Assembly (NCBI GenBank): GCA_949710005.1
Contig: OX453273.1
Span: 7,660,177 to 7,724,176, forward strand
Source of the DNA: Ricordea florida
Taxonomy: Eukaryota > Cnidaria > Anthozoa > Corallimorpharia > Ricordeidae
Reading direction: 5' to 3'
DNA length: 64,000 nucleotides
Shown here: positions 25,137-37,000 of the stretch, piece by piece
How positions within the stretch are numbered: the first letter of the stretch is position 1
Layout of the letters: each line of letters starts with the position of its first letter
Program-made: the position numbers and the translations under genes
Notes under the pieces: generated by a model
Told to the model about the DNA's origin: nothing
Database searches by the model: none
What the model saw: only the letters and a program-made list of their open reading frames with translations

Positions 25137-26732
25137 ATGGCGTCGAATGATGACCACACTACAGTGATCCAGTATCACGAGGAATATAACGAAGGATTTA
25201 AAATCGGAATTATCGTCTGTTTAAGCATCGCAGCCGTTGTGGGATTCACTGGTAACGGACTCGTTGTGGCCGTAATATTACGTGCTAAGAAAATGCGTTC
25301 CGTGATGAACCGTTTTATTCTTCATCTGGCCATTAGTGATCTTATCGTGAGTGTGGTGGCAATCCCGATGTTTTTAACAATCAACTTTAGCTCACACATC
25401 GCTTCTGCTGACCCTGTTTCTGCAAGGATAATGTGTAAAGCTGCACGTTTTTTTCAGTACCTCTCGCCAGAAGCCTCTATGACATTGCTCATAACTATAG
25501 GTTGGAATCGACATCAGGCCGTTGTTCACCCGTTGAATATCATGTCTTATCGCAGTGCGAATAAACTCATACTTGGCGCCTGGGTCTACGCTTTGGTAGT
25601 GGTCGCGCCGAGCGTTTATTTGACAAAAATCGCCGAAACTGCTCCACATTCCGTTACGAATCTAACTGAGACTTACTGTGCTACTATTCCAGCTTCAACA
25701 ACTTCTGGCCTTATATATGTCATGTTCTTGGGTACAGTGGGATATATAATCCCGCTTGCCTCGCTTATTATCCTCTACGGAAAGATCTATAGAACGGTGT
25801 GGAAACGAAAGAGCGGCGCCCTTGGCGACACCCGCCCAGTTGAAGCTTTCATCCGAAGCCGTAAGAAGGTGCTAAAAATGTTTTTAACTGTGATCTTTTT
25901 TTTCCTTCTAACATGGCTTCCTCTGCTTCTCTATGTGGGCGCTATTGAGTGGACAGTTAAGAAAACAGCTAGCCACGTCGACTACGTACGATTGGTCACA
26001 TATTCTCTTGGGCTTTGCAATAGTGTCTGCAACCCTTTTATCTACGCTTTGTTTAACGCTAAGTTTAGAGAAGGCTGTAAAGGGCTGTTCAGGGCAAGTT
26101 TTAATATAGTCCGCAAGAAGAAAAGTCCCGGAGGTGAAGGCGCGGTGCGGACAGCGGCGCAAATTGAATCTCCGAAGGCGGTTCTCTCAAGAAGAGGAGG
26201 CTTCCACGGCACAAAAGAAAATCAAAAGAAACCGTCCGAGAAACAGGACATCGAGAAGCCCCAATCTGGAAGGAGAGAAGGGCGAACAAAAAAGTCATGG
26301 TCTGCCCCTATTAAACAACTTGTTTTTAAACGTTTTAAATCCCTCTCGGACCTGGACTCTTTACAAAATAAAGGTACGAATGAAATTGTAGAGTTGGTCA
26401 GCTTTCAGAGTCTAGACACTTCAACCACAGAGTGCCAAGGGATTGCTGAGTCAAGCCATAAGAGCAATAGTAACAGCGAGAGCTGCATCGCGGTGATTGT
26501 AGACGATGTGTTTTTAGATAATTTAGAGGAAACAAGCGGCAAAGAAAACCAGAAAACTGCCGATCCTGAAATGAAAGGTAAAGCCTCGAGATCCAGAGGA
26601 GGTTACAATACGCTCAAAGAAGAACTGCATTTGCCAGCCACTAGATCAAAGAGCGAGGGGTATGGATTTCACGCCGGCAATAAGCGCGACTTTCAAAAGG
26701 CGCGAAATCGTAGTACACCTGTGTCATCGTAA
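25137..26732 (+). CDS. Single-exon class A (rhodopsin-like) GPCR
   Basis: 531 residues from the ATG at 25137 (good Kozak context; upstream frame has only a GTG). Seven hydrophobic segments lie between about 22 and 308. Landmarks: N40 in GFTGNGL (TM1), D68 in LAISDL (TM2), C100 before TM3 and C181 in loop 2 for the disulphide, W260-x-P262 in TM6, and NPFIY at 299-303 in TM7. The usual DRY at the TM3 end is N124-R125-H126, keeping the Arg but changing both neighbours. Loop 2 has an N-glycosylation site (N175-L-T). The cytoplasmic tail of over 200 residues is Ser/Lys/Arg-rich. The general look is of peptide/amine-type cnidarian receptors; the ligand is unknown. Confidence 0.93.
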   Translation: MASNDDHTTVIQYHEEYNEGFKIGIIVCLSIAAVVGFTGNGLVVAVILRAKKMRSVMNRFILHLAISDLIVSVVAIPMFLTINFSSHIASADPVSARIMCKAARFFQYLSPEASMTLLITIGWNRHQAVVHPLNIMSYRSANKLILGAWVYALVVVAPSVYLTKIAETAPHSVTNLTETYCATIPASTTSGLIYVMFLGTVGYIIPLASLIILYGKIYRTVWKRKSGALGDTRPVEAFIRSRKKVLKMFLTVIFFFLLTWLPLLLYVGAIEWTVKKTASHVDYVRLVTYSLGLCNSVCNPFIYALFNAKFREGCKGLFRASFNIVRKKKSPGGEGAVRTAAQIESPKAVLSRRGGFHGTKENQKKPSEKQDIEKPQSGRREGRTKKSWSAPIKQLVFKRFKSLSDLDSLQNKGTNEIVELVSFQSLDTSTTECQGIAESSHKSNSNSESCIAVIVDDVFLDNLEETSGKENQKTADPEMKGKASRSRGGYNTLKEELHLPATRSKSEGYGFHAGNKRDFQKARNRSTPVSS

Positions 26733-28389
26733 ACACACGTAAACCTCTCTGTGAAAGAAGAAACCAGACATTGCCTCAAGAAAAAGTTATATTTTACTCG
26801 TGATTTGTCGTGCAAAATTCCCTTATTGTGCCGAAATCAGAGCTTTTACCAGACATAAGAAATGCCATGTTCTTTACTGCTTAACGAAGGACCTCGGGGA
26901 AACTTAGATTTTACAACCATTTTAATTTAGTGTTGATCTCAAAGAAAAAGAAACAGCTTTAGAATGGTGATATTTCAAAATGCGTGTATGGTTGAATTCG
27001 ATCAGATGGCTTAGAAAAATATTACACCTAGAAAGAACTACGAAAAAATATAAATTTCGAATAATTGTGTCTGCTTTGGATAGTCTTATGTCGGAACATT
27101 GTTATTTTGAATTGTGAATTTAGCCCCATAGACCGTCAATAGTTCCGGGACGCTTTTAACGACACTCCGTTTTTTTTTCTGTTTTAGCCACAGTGAAAAA
27201 TTGTCTTGTAAAAAAGGATTGAAAATGTCCACACCTTTATTCCTTTCGTTGTTTTTAATTTTAGTATTTATCCAGTTGTTTCTCTACGTGAATAATTTGT
27301 CATATCTCACAAACCGGTGTTTACGCTTATCAAAAAAAAAGCCAATACAAGTTAATTATCAGTTTTGGGGGTTTTGTAACTTTATTTCGGTTCTTAACCC
27401 TAGAGAATGCTAGATTATTCAGAAATGCAGTGCTAGTTTACCAAAATGCAGGTCGTTCAAATTAAAACGCGACGACAAATACCAAACGAAAAAACAGCAC
27501 AATTTGGAGCGATGCTAAGCAACAACAAGGCTTCACGGAGTTACTTTAAATAAAACTCTCCGCATGCAGGTGATTTTTATTTGGGAAAAAAAAAACATGC
27601 GTTTCAGTTCTAGGACGCAGGCTTGTATTGTTTGTGCCAGATAACCACGACTGAAGCCGAGTTCGCCGGTGTTAAAAAAGAAGTGTCTTAAAATTCAATG
27701 CTGCTTTGTTTTCTTTTTCTGTTCATACATTATCTGTTGGCGGCATGTTGAAAAGACAAAGCAATTTCTGGGCCGCCAGTTTGCGGCTGAAACGAACATG
27801 TCATCAAATGACTGTTTTCAGTACATCAGTAAATGGTGAATAGGCGACAAAACCCGAGTCAACTGTTTAACCAACTTCTTGAGTCTAATTCTTATCCTAA
27901 TTATAGCTTGTTCACCTTCAGGGGGTAAAAACAACAACGGAGTCGATAGCCTGAATACTTGGACCTTGTTAGTGAAAATGTTATACGGAGAAATAATGAC
28001 TTTATCCCCTAGACTGTTAATATTTTTGAACAAACACAGCATCTTTACACTTGATGCTTAGCGGGATCTTATGTTGCTTGGTAACTATTGGAGAAATGAG
28101 ATAGGTAGACAATACTAGCTTTCAAAAGCGGTTCTAGAACAGGTGTGCATACATGTATTAAAGACAAGCATTAGAAGAACAGTTATGTAAAATATCGTGT
28201 TAAAATAAAAGAGTTCAAACACGAGCTACATTTGTTTGACTTAAAACCTTAGTTAAAAACGTTTGTGTTCGGAGCTCACAACGCTTGTTGACCTTCGTAT
28301 GACAAAATAGTCATGTCACGTTTTGCACGTTCGCGAATTTTGATGTTTTCAAGTCACGTCGCAGCTCAGGCCGCATTGCATGATGCCCA
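26733..28389. other. GPCR 3' flank and intergenic DNA
   Basis: AT-rich, no convincing coding frame. An AATAAA at about 27550 could be a distal polyadenylation signal. I see no other element. Confidence 0.35.
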
Positions 28390-28394
28390 GGTGG

Positions 28395-28560
28395 CAAAGT
28401 GGAGTCTGGAGAGCTCTATATAGTAAAACAGACAGTATAGTACTAATGAATGATCACACTGCACAGATGAAAAAGTTAGAACCATACAGCAGAGCTCTGT
28501 ATAGTAAAACAGACTTGCAGTACCACAGTACAGTACCGTTCAGTAGCTTTCCAAGAGGGT
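28395..28560. repeat. Dispersed copies of a satellite-like unit (see 31168)
   Basis: Strings such as GATCACACTGCACAGATGAAA, TATAGTAAAACAGAC and CAGTACCGTTCAGTAGCTTT are diverged copies of the roughly 107-bp unit found in tandem at 31168-31484. Confidence 0.6.
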
Positions 28561-28708
28561 TGTCCAATACTCCGACAAATTTATGCATAGCATTTTATTG
28601 TGTTATATCGCCATAACAATAGTTTAACAATGTATTCTAGAACGACACAATACAACACAATGCATTTCAATACAACGTTGTGCATAAATTTGTCAGAGTA
28701 TTGGACAA
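28560..28708. repeat. Inverted repeat with 29-bp arms
   Basis: TTGTCCAATACTC(C)GACAAAT at 28560 matches ATTTGTC(A)GAGTATTGGACAA ending at 28708, with about 90 bp between. MITE-like. The following 580 bases hold nothing I recognise. Confidence 0.6.
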
Positions 28709-29307
28709 GTATGGATTGTACCACAGGAGCATTCTTGATCAAGGGCTATAACAAGGGGTTAACAGCTTTAAATAAACAGTATTGCGCTACACCAAATGTA
28801 AACCGTACGTCCATCTCTTGTAGCAATGGAAAAAGGCAGTCCGAGTACCAAGGATTGTGGGGATAGTTTCTAAAGAAACTGGTGCTGCGTCGGTAGGAAA
28901 TTGAAACACAATTTCGCTCCGAAGAAGGGCTAACGCTCGGAACGTCAGCACCTCCCTTTTACCTTACGGTTGTATAACTTACTTAATCGACTCGTTTGAT
29001 TTATCCAGTTTCTCGAGTACCAAGGACCCTTCCTGATACATCTCGCATTGGGCCCTTGCGGCGAGAGAACGGCGGGTTTAAACGAGCCCTGAGAATTACG
29101 TCACCGCCACTTCGCTTAATCCTGGTTCTCGCTCAGTCGCAGTCGGATTTTCTACAGGTGTTCAAAATCAATGTTGCACAAGAACTTAGCCGAGAGAATA
29201 TTTTTTAAAGTATCACTTTAATTGCTGTGGAGCGAGCGCAGCGAGCGAGCAGCAACATAATCAGGATATAAGAGAGATATATAAGGTTGGACGAATTCTC
29301 GAATTCA

Positions 29308-29430
29308 TCACTTTTTTACCAGAATGCATTGCATTTAACCGCACTTTTTACCAGAATGCCTTCCATTTAACCACAGCTTTTACCAGAGCTCTTAGCGGGC
29401 ACTTTTTACCAGAATGCATTGCGCCAGAAA
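29308..29430. repeat. Tandem CTTTTTACCAGAATGC repeat
   Basis: Four imperfect units of about 30 bp sharing TTTTACCAGAATGCATTGC and ATTTAACC. No coding function. Confidence 0.7.
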
Positions 29431-30922
29431 AGCATGAGGATGTCATATCGTCGCACCGGCGTCATTTTTCGCGCGGATTTCAGTGAAAGTTTGTAAATCT
29501 GGTTAATTGTGACATCTCAATTTAAAACTTAGTGTGTCATTTCGTAGCAGTCTCGCCTCCTTGGTCGAATTCTTAAATGAACAGAAATTGTTGGTACTAA
29601 AGCCTGTAGAATAATTAAAACAAACCAGCACCGTACAACACGCTAATTCTTATCTGCTGCGATCATTTATCCAAACATGAATTTAAGCTAAAGCTTCAGC
29701 CTTTTCACACATCGCGACTGACGCTTCCTAGAGACATTTAATGCGTACCAGTTCAGAATTTATAAGTCAGCTTTTTGCTCCTACAATTTCCACATCTTTC
29801 GATTTTTGGGATTTGGTAAAGAAGAGATTGCTGTGTATCGTTTCATATTCAAACATAGTCACACCTCGCCATCGATGCGTCAACATGCATGAAGTTGCCA
29901 TTGATACACACCGGGACAGATTTTAAGTTACATAATCGTTCTTTTTTTTTCCTGCAGACAATGATGTAACCCTCAATGACTTAATTACACCATGGCATAA
30001 TAGTTAACCGTAATAATGAACAGAAAGGAATTTTGTGCGTTGTAGAGGAAGCATTTTGCCCATGATTTCGGAAATTAAGAAAACTAAGACCCTCAAAAAC
30101 TAATACCTATAGACCCGTTAGCGTCTTATTATAAAGTCAATGACAGAAAATAAAACTAATTAGGCCTAGACCTAATGTGGTTTTAATTTTCCTTCATACT
30201 TGTCGAATTCAAATTTTTTTTGGTGGGGAGTGGCAAGGGGATCTTATTCCACTTTTCGTAACGCCAAAATTTGTGACGATTTTGAGAATTAAAGGTGCTT
30301 TAACAAGTCTTGGGACGCGCAGGTAGATGGAACACTGCCTAAACTATGTCAATATCAACAGAATGTGCCCCAGCATCACTATCTCTTAGATACCCTAGTT
30401 TATTCATTTAATGTAGTACGAGTGACAGTTTCAGAGGCCCTAGAGAGATATAAAGGCTTTAAATCCAGTAGGAGGAAATGAAGATTCCCACTAAAAAGAG
30501 CCTCATCAAAAAAACGCGACATTACAAACAATTATCATGAAATTCGTATTAAAAATGGAAACTGAAAAACAAGACGAGGTAAGATGTTCAGTGATCAACA
30601 AAGGAATCACTTCCGTCCGGTCACGTGGCTCAGGAAACGTAACCCGATTAACCTGTTCCGTCGGGTTTCGTAAGTCTATCAGTAGAGCCCAGACATCTCC
30701 ATGGTCCCGTCGGACTCGACACCCTATAAACACTGTACTCTATATTTTGTGGCGTACAGAATTCACCACTTATTCGACTTTTCCATTCTTAATCTACGCT
30801 TTTTCTATTCATACAAATACTTGCTTTGCTTGCTTGCGTTGAGTCCCTGGCCAGCCGGGACCGAGAAGCTTTGTCTTCGGAAGACCTTACAAAACGGAAC
30901 GGTGCCAAAAGTCAAAACCGTG
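29431..30922. other. Intergenic DNA downstream of BTBD7
   Basis: No supported gene. The frame at 30537-30842 has no recognisable domain and overlaps the expected BTBD7 3' UTR. Confidence 0.35.
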
Positions 30923-31072
30923 TCAGCTGCTTCTGTTTGAGCTGTCATCGTCTAAAACTTCTACCGACTGGTCCATGCCGAAATATTCAAAAGGGAGACT
31001 AGACGACACGCTCGGGGTGGGAGAAGACGGTAGAGCTACATCTGGCACGAGGCTCAGTACACCTTCATTGTC
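30923..31072 (-). CDS. BTBD7: BTBD7 terminal coding exon 7 (divergent)
   Basis: Acceptor TTTCATTGCAG|GAC. 49 codons then TGA. Reads VLSLVPDVALPSSPTPSVSS and LPFEYFGMDQSVEVLDDDSS. It shares a LPDVA/VPDVA...(F/V)EY(F/W)xM layout with exon 6, as if one of the two exons arose by duplication. Confidence 0.65.
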   Translation of the reverse strand, partial: DNEGVLSLVPDVALPSSPTPSVSSSLPFEYFGMDQSVEVLDDDSSNRSS

Positions 31073-34000
31073 CTGCAATGAAACAACGAGACGTCTTATC
31101 GCATGACGTGGTAATGAAAGTAACAAAGAGAACAAGATAGAGTACTGTAAAGTGGTTCTCGAAGGTATACGGTCACATTGCATCGCCTGGCCTACAGATG
31201 AAAAAGTTAGAACCTCAATATATAGTAAAAAAAACAGTATCACAGTACAGTACTGTTCAGTAGCTTTCCAAGGAATGGTCACACTGCATGGTTTGATCCA
31301 CAGATGAAAACGTTAGAACCGCACTGTATAGTAAAACAAAGAGTACCACAGTATAGTACTGTTCAGTAGCTTTACAAAGAATGGTCAAACTGCATGGTTT
31401 GATCCACAGATGAAAAAGTTAGAACCACACTGTATAGTAAAACAAACAGTGCCACATTACAGTACTGTTCAGTAGCTTTTTAGAGAACACTAAACTTAAC
31501 GTACTGTAGACTCATCTGACCCAATGACAGTATAATTACAATGCAGTTCTTTGTCCATTTTGTCTGCTTACGGAGCCAGGTAAAAGAATAAATATATATA
31601 AAAAAAGAAGAAATATATAGTGGAGTATCAAACGCCTGTGTACCCTTGACCGAGTTTGTAACTTTACCTCGGCGTTCAAATGATCACGCCGCATGGGACT
31701 CCCTTCCATTTCCCAGTATTCAACCGGGACATGAGTCGGTAATTCCATCGCAACATCCGGGAGACAAAACTCTCGATCAGCCGCAGCCACCACTGGTTCA
31801 CTGTCGCCTGAAAAAGCGCGGGAAAGTCTGCTCAATAAATACATGACCACGGAGACAATGTCACGAAGTGACTTCCCAATTATTGGAAGGCAATATAGAC
31901 CTGTGGTCGCCAAAAGTCAGTTAGACCCACATGCTCTTCCAAGTGACTTAACTTTATTACAACGAAGAGAATACTATAATCGACGAACTATGACGTCGAA
32001 CACGGCAAAGGAAGAGCTTGTACACACTACGTGATAATACCGAAAGTTGACATTGATGTGATCTAAGCACCCACCACGAAGGACTGATGCTACAAAACTG
32101 GTTACAAATTTAACCTGAATGCACAAATGAATACTGCGTGGATAGGAAATATTAACATGACACGACAATATATATATATAGAGAGAGAGAGACGGTTAAA
32201 AATGCTTCCTGAGCCAACAAAGATGCAAACCAAAAGGATCACGAGGATTCACAGTCCCGATTTGGTAAATAATACAAACTGGTTGAAAAGAGACCGAAAA
32301 TGGACAACTTTTGGTTTAAAAAGATAATAATATGTAAAACTTTATAAAACGTTTCGGTCTCTCGACCTTCGTCAGTTACAAAAAGTGCATTAACAACTCA
32401 CAACTTAAATATGATTATCACAACAATGAATGATAAACAGGTTACGTAACAGATAGAAAGAAAACAATGAGTGTACAAAAACGTGAATCAGCTACAGCAA
32501 TGGAACGATCACATAGAAATAATCACACTAAAAGCTGCTAAGCGCCTTTACTTATTACGTCAGTTAAAACGTGCCGCAGTCAGCTCTAATGATCTAGTTC
32601 TATTTTATTGTAGTGTAATAAGATCAGTCCTCGAATATTCATGCCAGTTGTTTCACAGCAGCCTTCCTGGCTATCTGTCAGTGGAATTAGAACGCATCCA
32701 GAGGCGTGCAATGCGTATAATTTTCCCAAATTCAGGATACACAAAGGCATTGGAAGAGGCTGGTATCCCTACCCTTGATGGCAGGCGTGATTTGCTTTCA
32801 AAGAACCTATTTAATGATATTGTAATTACAAAAGACCTCAAACTAGTCAATCTGCTGCCAAAAAGGTCAACTAACAGTCACCAACTACGCAACAGGAGAG
32901 TGTTCCACACACCAGTTTGTAGTACAAACCGTTTTAAAAACTCTTTTATTATAGACAATAGTTTAGATTACATCGCATAGATCGCTTTTAATAGTTTTTA
33001 ATATATTATAATGTTAATAGCTTTTAATACTTTTTAATCTTGTAATAGATACAGTCTAAATACTTTTATTGAATTGTAACAGTACACGTAATTCAGTCCA
33101 AGGACTGCAATGTGTTATATTTTTAATAAACGATACACTACAAGTTAGACTCGAAACAATTAAGTAATGGTCCGCGTAAGAACTAGGCAAAAGAACAATA
33201 GGCTAGTGCAATAGCTCTAACTTTTGATTGGCGCATAGAACAATGCTAATATTTGACCGTGAGGTAGACAGGAGGGACCTGGGGAAAACTAAGGAGAAAA
33301 ATGTTGTTTCTGTCGGGTTTTTCATTGTTTTTTCGGCGATTTTTGGCCGTCCACCAATCAGATTCGTCGATTTAATTGATATTAACAATCAAGAGTTCAC
33401 ACTTTTTAAGTAATGGTCCGCGTAAGAACTAGGCAGGTCAAACGCAAAATCGATTAAAAAGTGTGAACTCTTAATTGTTAAAATCAATTAAATCGACGAA
33501 TCTGATTGGTGGACGGCCAAAAATCGCCGAAAAAACAATGAAAAACCCGACATAAACAACATTTTTCTCCTTAGTTTTCCCCAGGTCCCTCCTGTCTACC
33601 TCACGGTCAAATATTAGCATTGTTCTATGCGCCAATCAAAAGTTAGAGCTATTGCACTAGCCTATTGTTCTTTTGCCTAGTTCTTACGCGGACCATTACT
33701 TAATCGATTTTGCGTTTGACCTGCCTAGTTCTTACGCGGACCATTACTTAAACTAGTAACAAAAGTTATGTAATTGCCACAGCGCACCAGGTTCCCCAAC
33801 AGGGGCCTCTGCATCACCAAACACGCCGTTATCATAACAAAATCCCCTAAGAAGGGCCGCTAAACAATAATTAATAATTTCCCAATCAGGAGCCTTTGAA
33901 TGAACCAGCTAATACAAAAATAACAGAATCTCCAAAGGGGGCCCCTGAGCGCTGAAACGACCACAATTAAAAGACCATAATTATTTTTTTAGTGCGTACA

Positions 34001-37000
34001 CAACGACTAGTTAAAAAATTCAGAGTTAAAAATGCACCTTTTTCCGTCATAAACGATATATGAACTTTTTGGTTTCTATTTTTTTCAAGAAAAAGGCTAA
34101 ATTTGTTCTTGTAATCGATTCATACTTGATCTAAGATGCCGAGAACGGCGAACCAGTTTCGAAGGAAGCCCCATTATCCATGCTTCTTCGTGTTTTAAAT
34201 GTATAAAGCGAGTATAAAGAGTATCGCACTACAGTGGAACGAAGCAAAGAACAATACCCTATGGTCTACTTCACAGCCGTCGTTTGTCGTCACGCGACGC
34301 CCCCTCGGACAGAGCGTTGCGTGACGAGGGGGCGTTGCGTGACCAGCCAGAGGGGGAATTAATCCCATACAACAACAAAACGGAAGACGAAGTTCACACC
34401 TCACCTGTTAACACAGAGCTCGTCCCAGCCGCTCTCGTCATGTACCTTTCAAACTCGCTGTCACTGTCGTCCTGGAGCGAGGTACTGCTTGTTCCTAAAT
34501 CCAGCCTCCCAAACGCAGCACAAGGAAGAGAAACGCTTGGTAATGCTTGATTTTGTGTGGTGCGCTGTTGCGATCCAATCATGTATAGCGTGTCTGGCAT
34601 GTTGTCATTCGCGTGGGACACGCGCGCTCGGCTTATCTCCTTTTCTGTCTGTCTGTGCTCTTGAAGAATGGCCTAAAGAGGAGAGACAAGGAAGGGAACG
34701 CATTAAACGCACTAAATTACGCATCATTACGCATTACTATAAAATAGCAATACTTTGTCAAACTAATGAACAATGACGTTGATCATTTTAGCTAATGCGA
34801 AACTTAATTTTATTTCTTAGTTTTATGCTAATCCAGCATTTCACAACCTTCCTCTCGCTTGATCCATCTTAGCTGTATTCTTATTGTACTTATAGTTTGT
34901 AGATATTCATTGCAAGGATATTTTAATTGTAATATAGCTTTTACTCTTTTTAATCTTATTCATATATATATATATATATTTATAGTTCTTTTTTTTAACG
35001 ATATGTATTTTGCTACTTAATTTTTGTTTTACAATTTAGTTTGAGGGCCACCAGTTATTCCGTTGCAGTACTGTCCCGTGTTACCCTCGTTAAATAAAGT
35101 TGACTATTATTATTATTATAAAGAAATTTAAACATTTTTTTTAATCAATCGTACGAAGCGCACTCCGAAAACGAACAGCCAATAAGAACGTGGCTCACAC
35201 AAAATACAAACTAGAATCAGTATTCACTAGAGCTGCCACCGCTTTTGAATATCGGTTTATGGCGATGTGCACTGAACATAAATACTGTGTAAATGAAAAC
35301 TATATGAAAATTACTTTGTCGAATCAAATTATTTCCAAAGTTTTCAAACAGGCAAGAGCTATAAGATACGATCGAAACTTTCTTGTGATTCAAAAAATGT
35401 CATTTATTTGGCTTTGTGTAAGAAATGTAACTTACAATACATTGGCTCTACAACAACAGATTTTAGAGTTAGATTTCGCAACCACAAGTCTGCCATGCTG
35501 ACCAAGAAAGGTAGCGGTGCATTTCAACAGAACACCGCACAACTTAAACGACTTTTCTTTCCAGTGTATTGATCAAGTGCAGATAAATGCAAACAATACA
35601 AGTAACATCGAAAAGCTTTTAATCACTAAAGAGGCATATTGGAGTGCACAGTTGTTCTCTCTGGCACCTTTTGGCTTGAATAAACGTCAGGAATTCCACT
35701 CGAAAAAAAGAATAAACTACAACTAGCGTAAAAATAACTTGCTAATTTGGCGGTTATCTTAGTTCAGGTGTTCAAAGGCCCTGACCTTGGATCTTGTTAG
35801 CTTTGTTAGTGCTAGGTTTTCTCAGGGGCCCCCATCGGGGAATTTATTACATTATTGTTGTTTAAGGGCCCTGTTCAGGGCGCCTGTTGTGCCTTGCCGC
35901 GGCATAGTTTCAAGGGCTTTGTTTGGGGATTTTATTACAAGTTCTTCCTAGGACGGCCTTTTATGAATATTGAATATTTTACACGCGGGTCCCTTCACAC
36001 TTTCGGCTGACTTGACGAATCACGTTATTTTTTTGACATTAATCTTATTTGTATTATATCCGATTATTTATTCATATTTGGTTTGTGTTTCTTGAGTTTT
36101 GTATCGCATTGTTATAGTTTCTCGCTTAGTAATCACCGATTGTTTATCACTGGTTAATTTTTTCATTTTCATGTGTTACCACGTCCTGTTTTGTAATCAT
36201 CTTTGTAATATTATGTCATTTTTTATACTGTAAACTTATTTAAGGATATTGTAATTTCTTATTCACTTGCACTGCAACTGATGAAGGTCTCTGACCGAAA
36301 CGTCTATTTTTATTAAATTTTTAAACTTTTTTTAGATTTTTTACTGTATATATTTTTTTCGCTCGAAGTTGTCCGTCCTCGTTTTCCACAATTGCCTACA
36401 AATTTCATTACTCGAGGTTTGGACTACGAATCCTTTTGGATCCTCCTGGCGCGTGGCATCCCTGTTGGCTCGAAGCATCTTAACTTTATATATATTTATA
36501 ATACAGTCCCGATACTACGCGCGATATGATTGGTCCAAACAGCGTCCTTTATCAGAGTATAAAGGACGGTGCTCGCGTCATCCCCCGGCTTTGCGCAGTG
36601 AAAAAAGTGGCGGAATTTTTCAAAGAGTTTACTAGCTTTTCGTAAAATATTCTGAACGAGCTCGAACAAAGCATCCCTTACACTTACAAGAATGCGAAGA
36701 TGAGGAGCTCTAGGAAAATGTAGATATAGAGACCGAGTTAAACAACTAAGTCAGCCGTTGTAAAAATGGGGAGTTAAATTAAGAAAAACAGGACTACAAC
36801 ATCAACCAGGAAACCATCAAACAATGGCGTTTTTGAATGAAACAATAAAATTGCCGGGCAAAATACAGTTCGAATGGTTTCAGTGCCAAGCTATGCAAAA
36901 CAACAATGCGAAGCGACCAATTTACAAGTCTTCTTCGCTGAAGACGTGAATGTTGACGGCAAAAATTCGAAATGGACTGCAAACGGAGTAAGTGGAAAAT

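Noticed and set aside
30537..30842. 101-codon plus-strand frame near the BTBD7 end
   Set aside because: No domain, no splice or start support, and it lies opposite the probable BTBD7 3' UTR.
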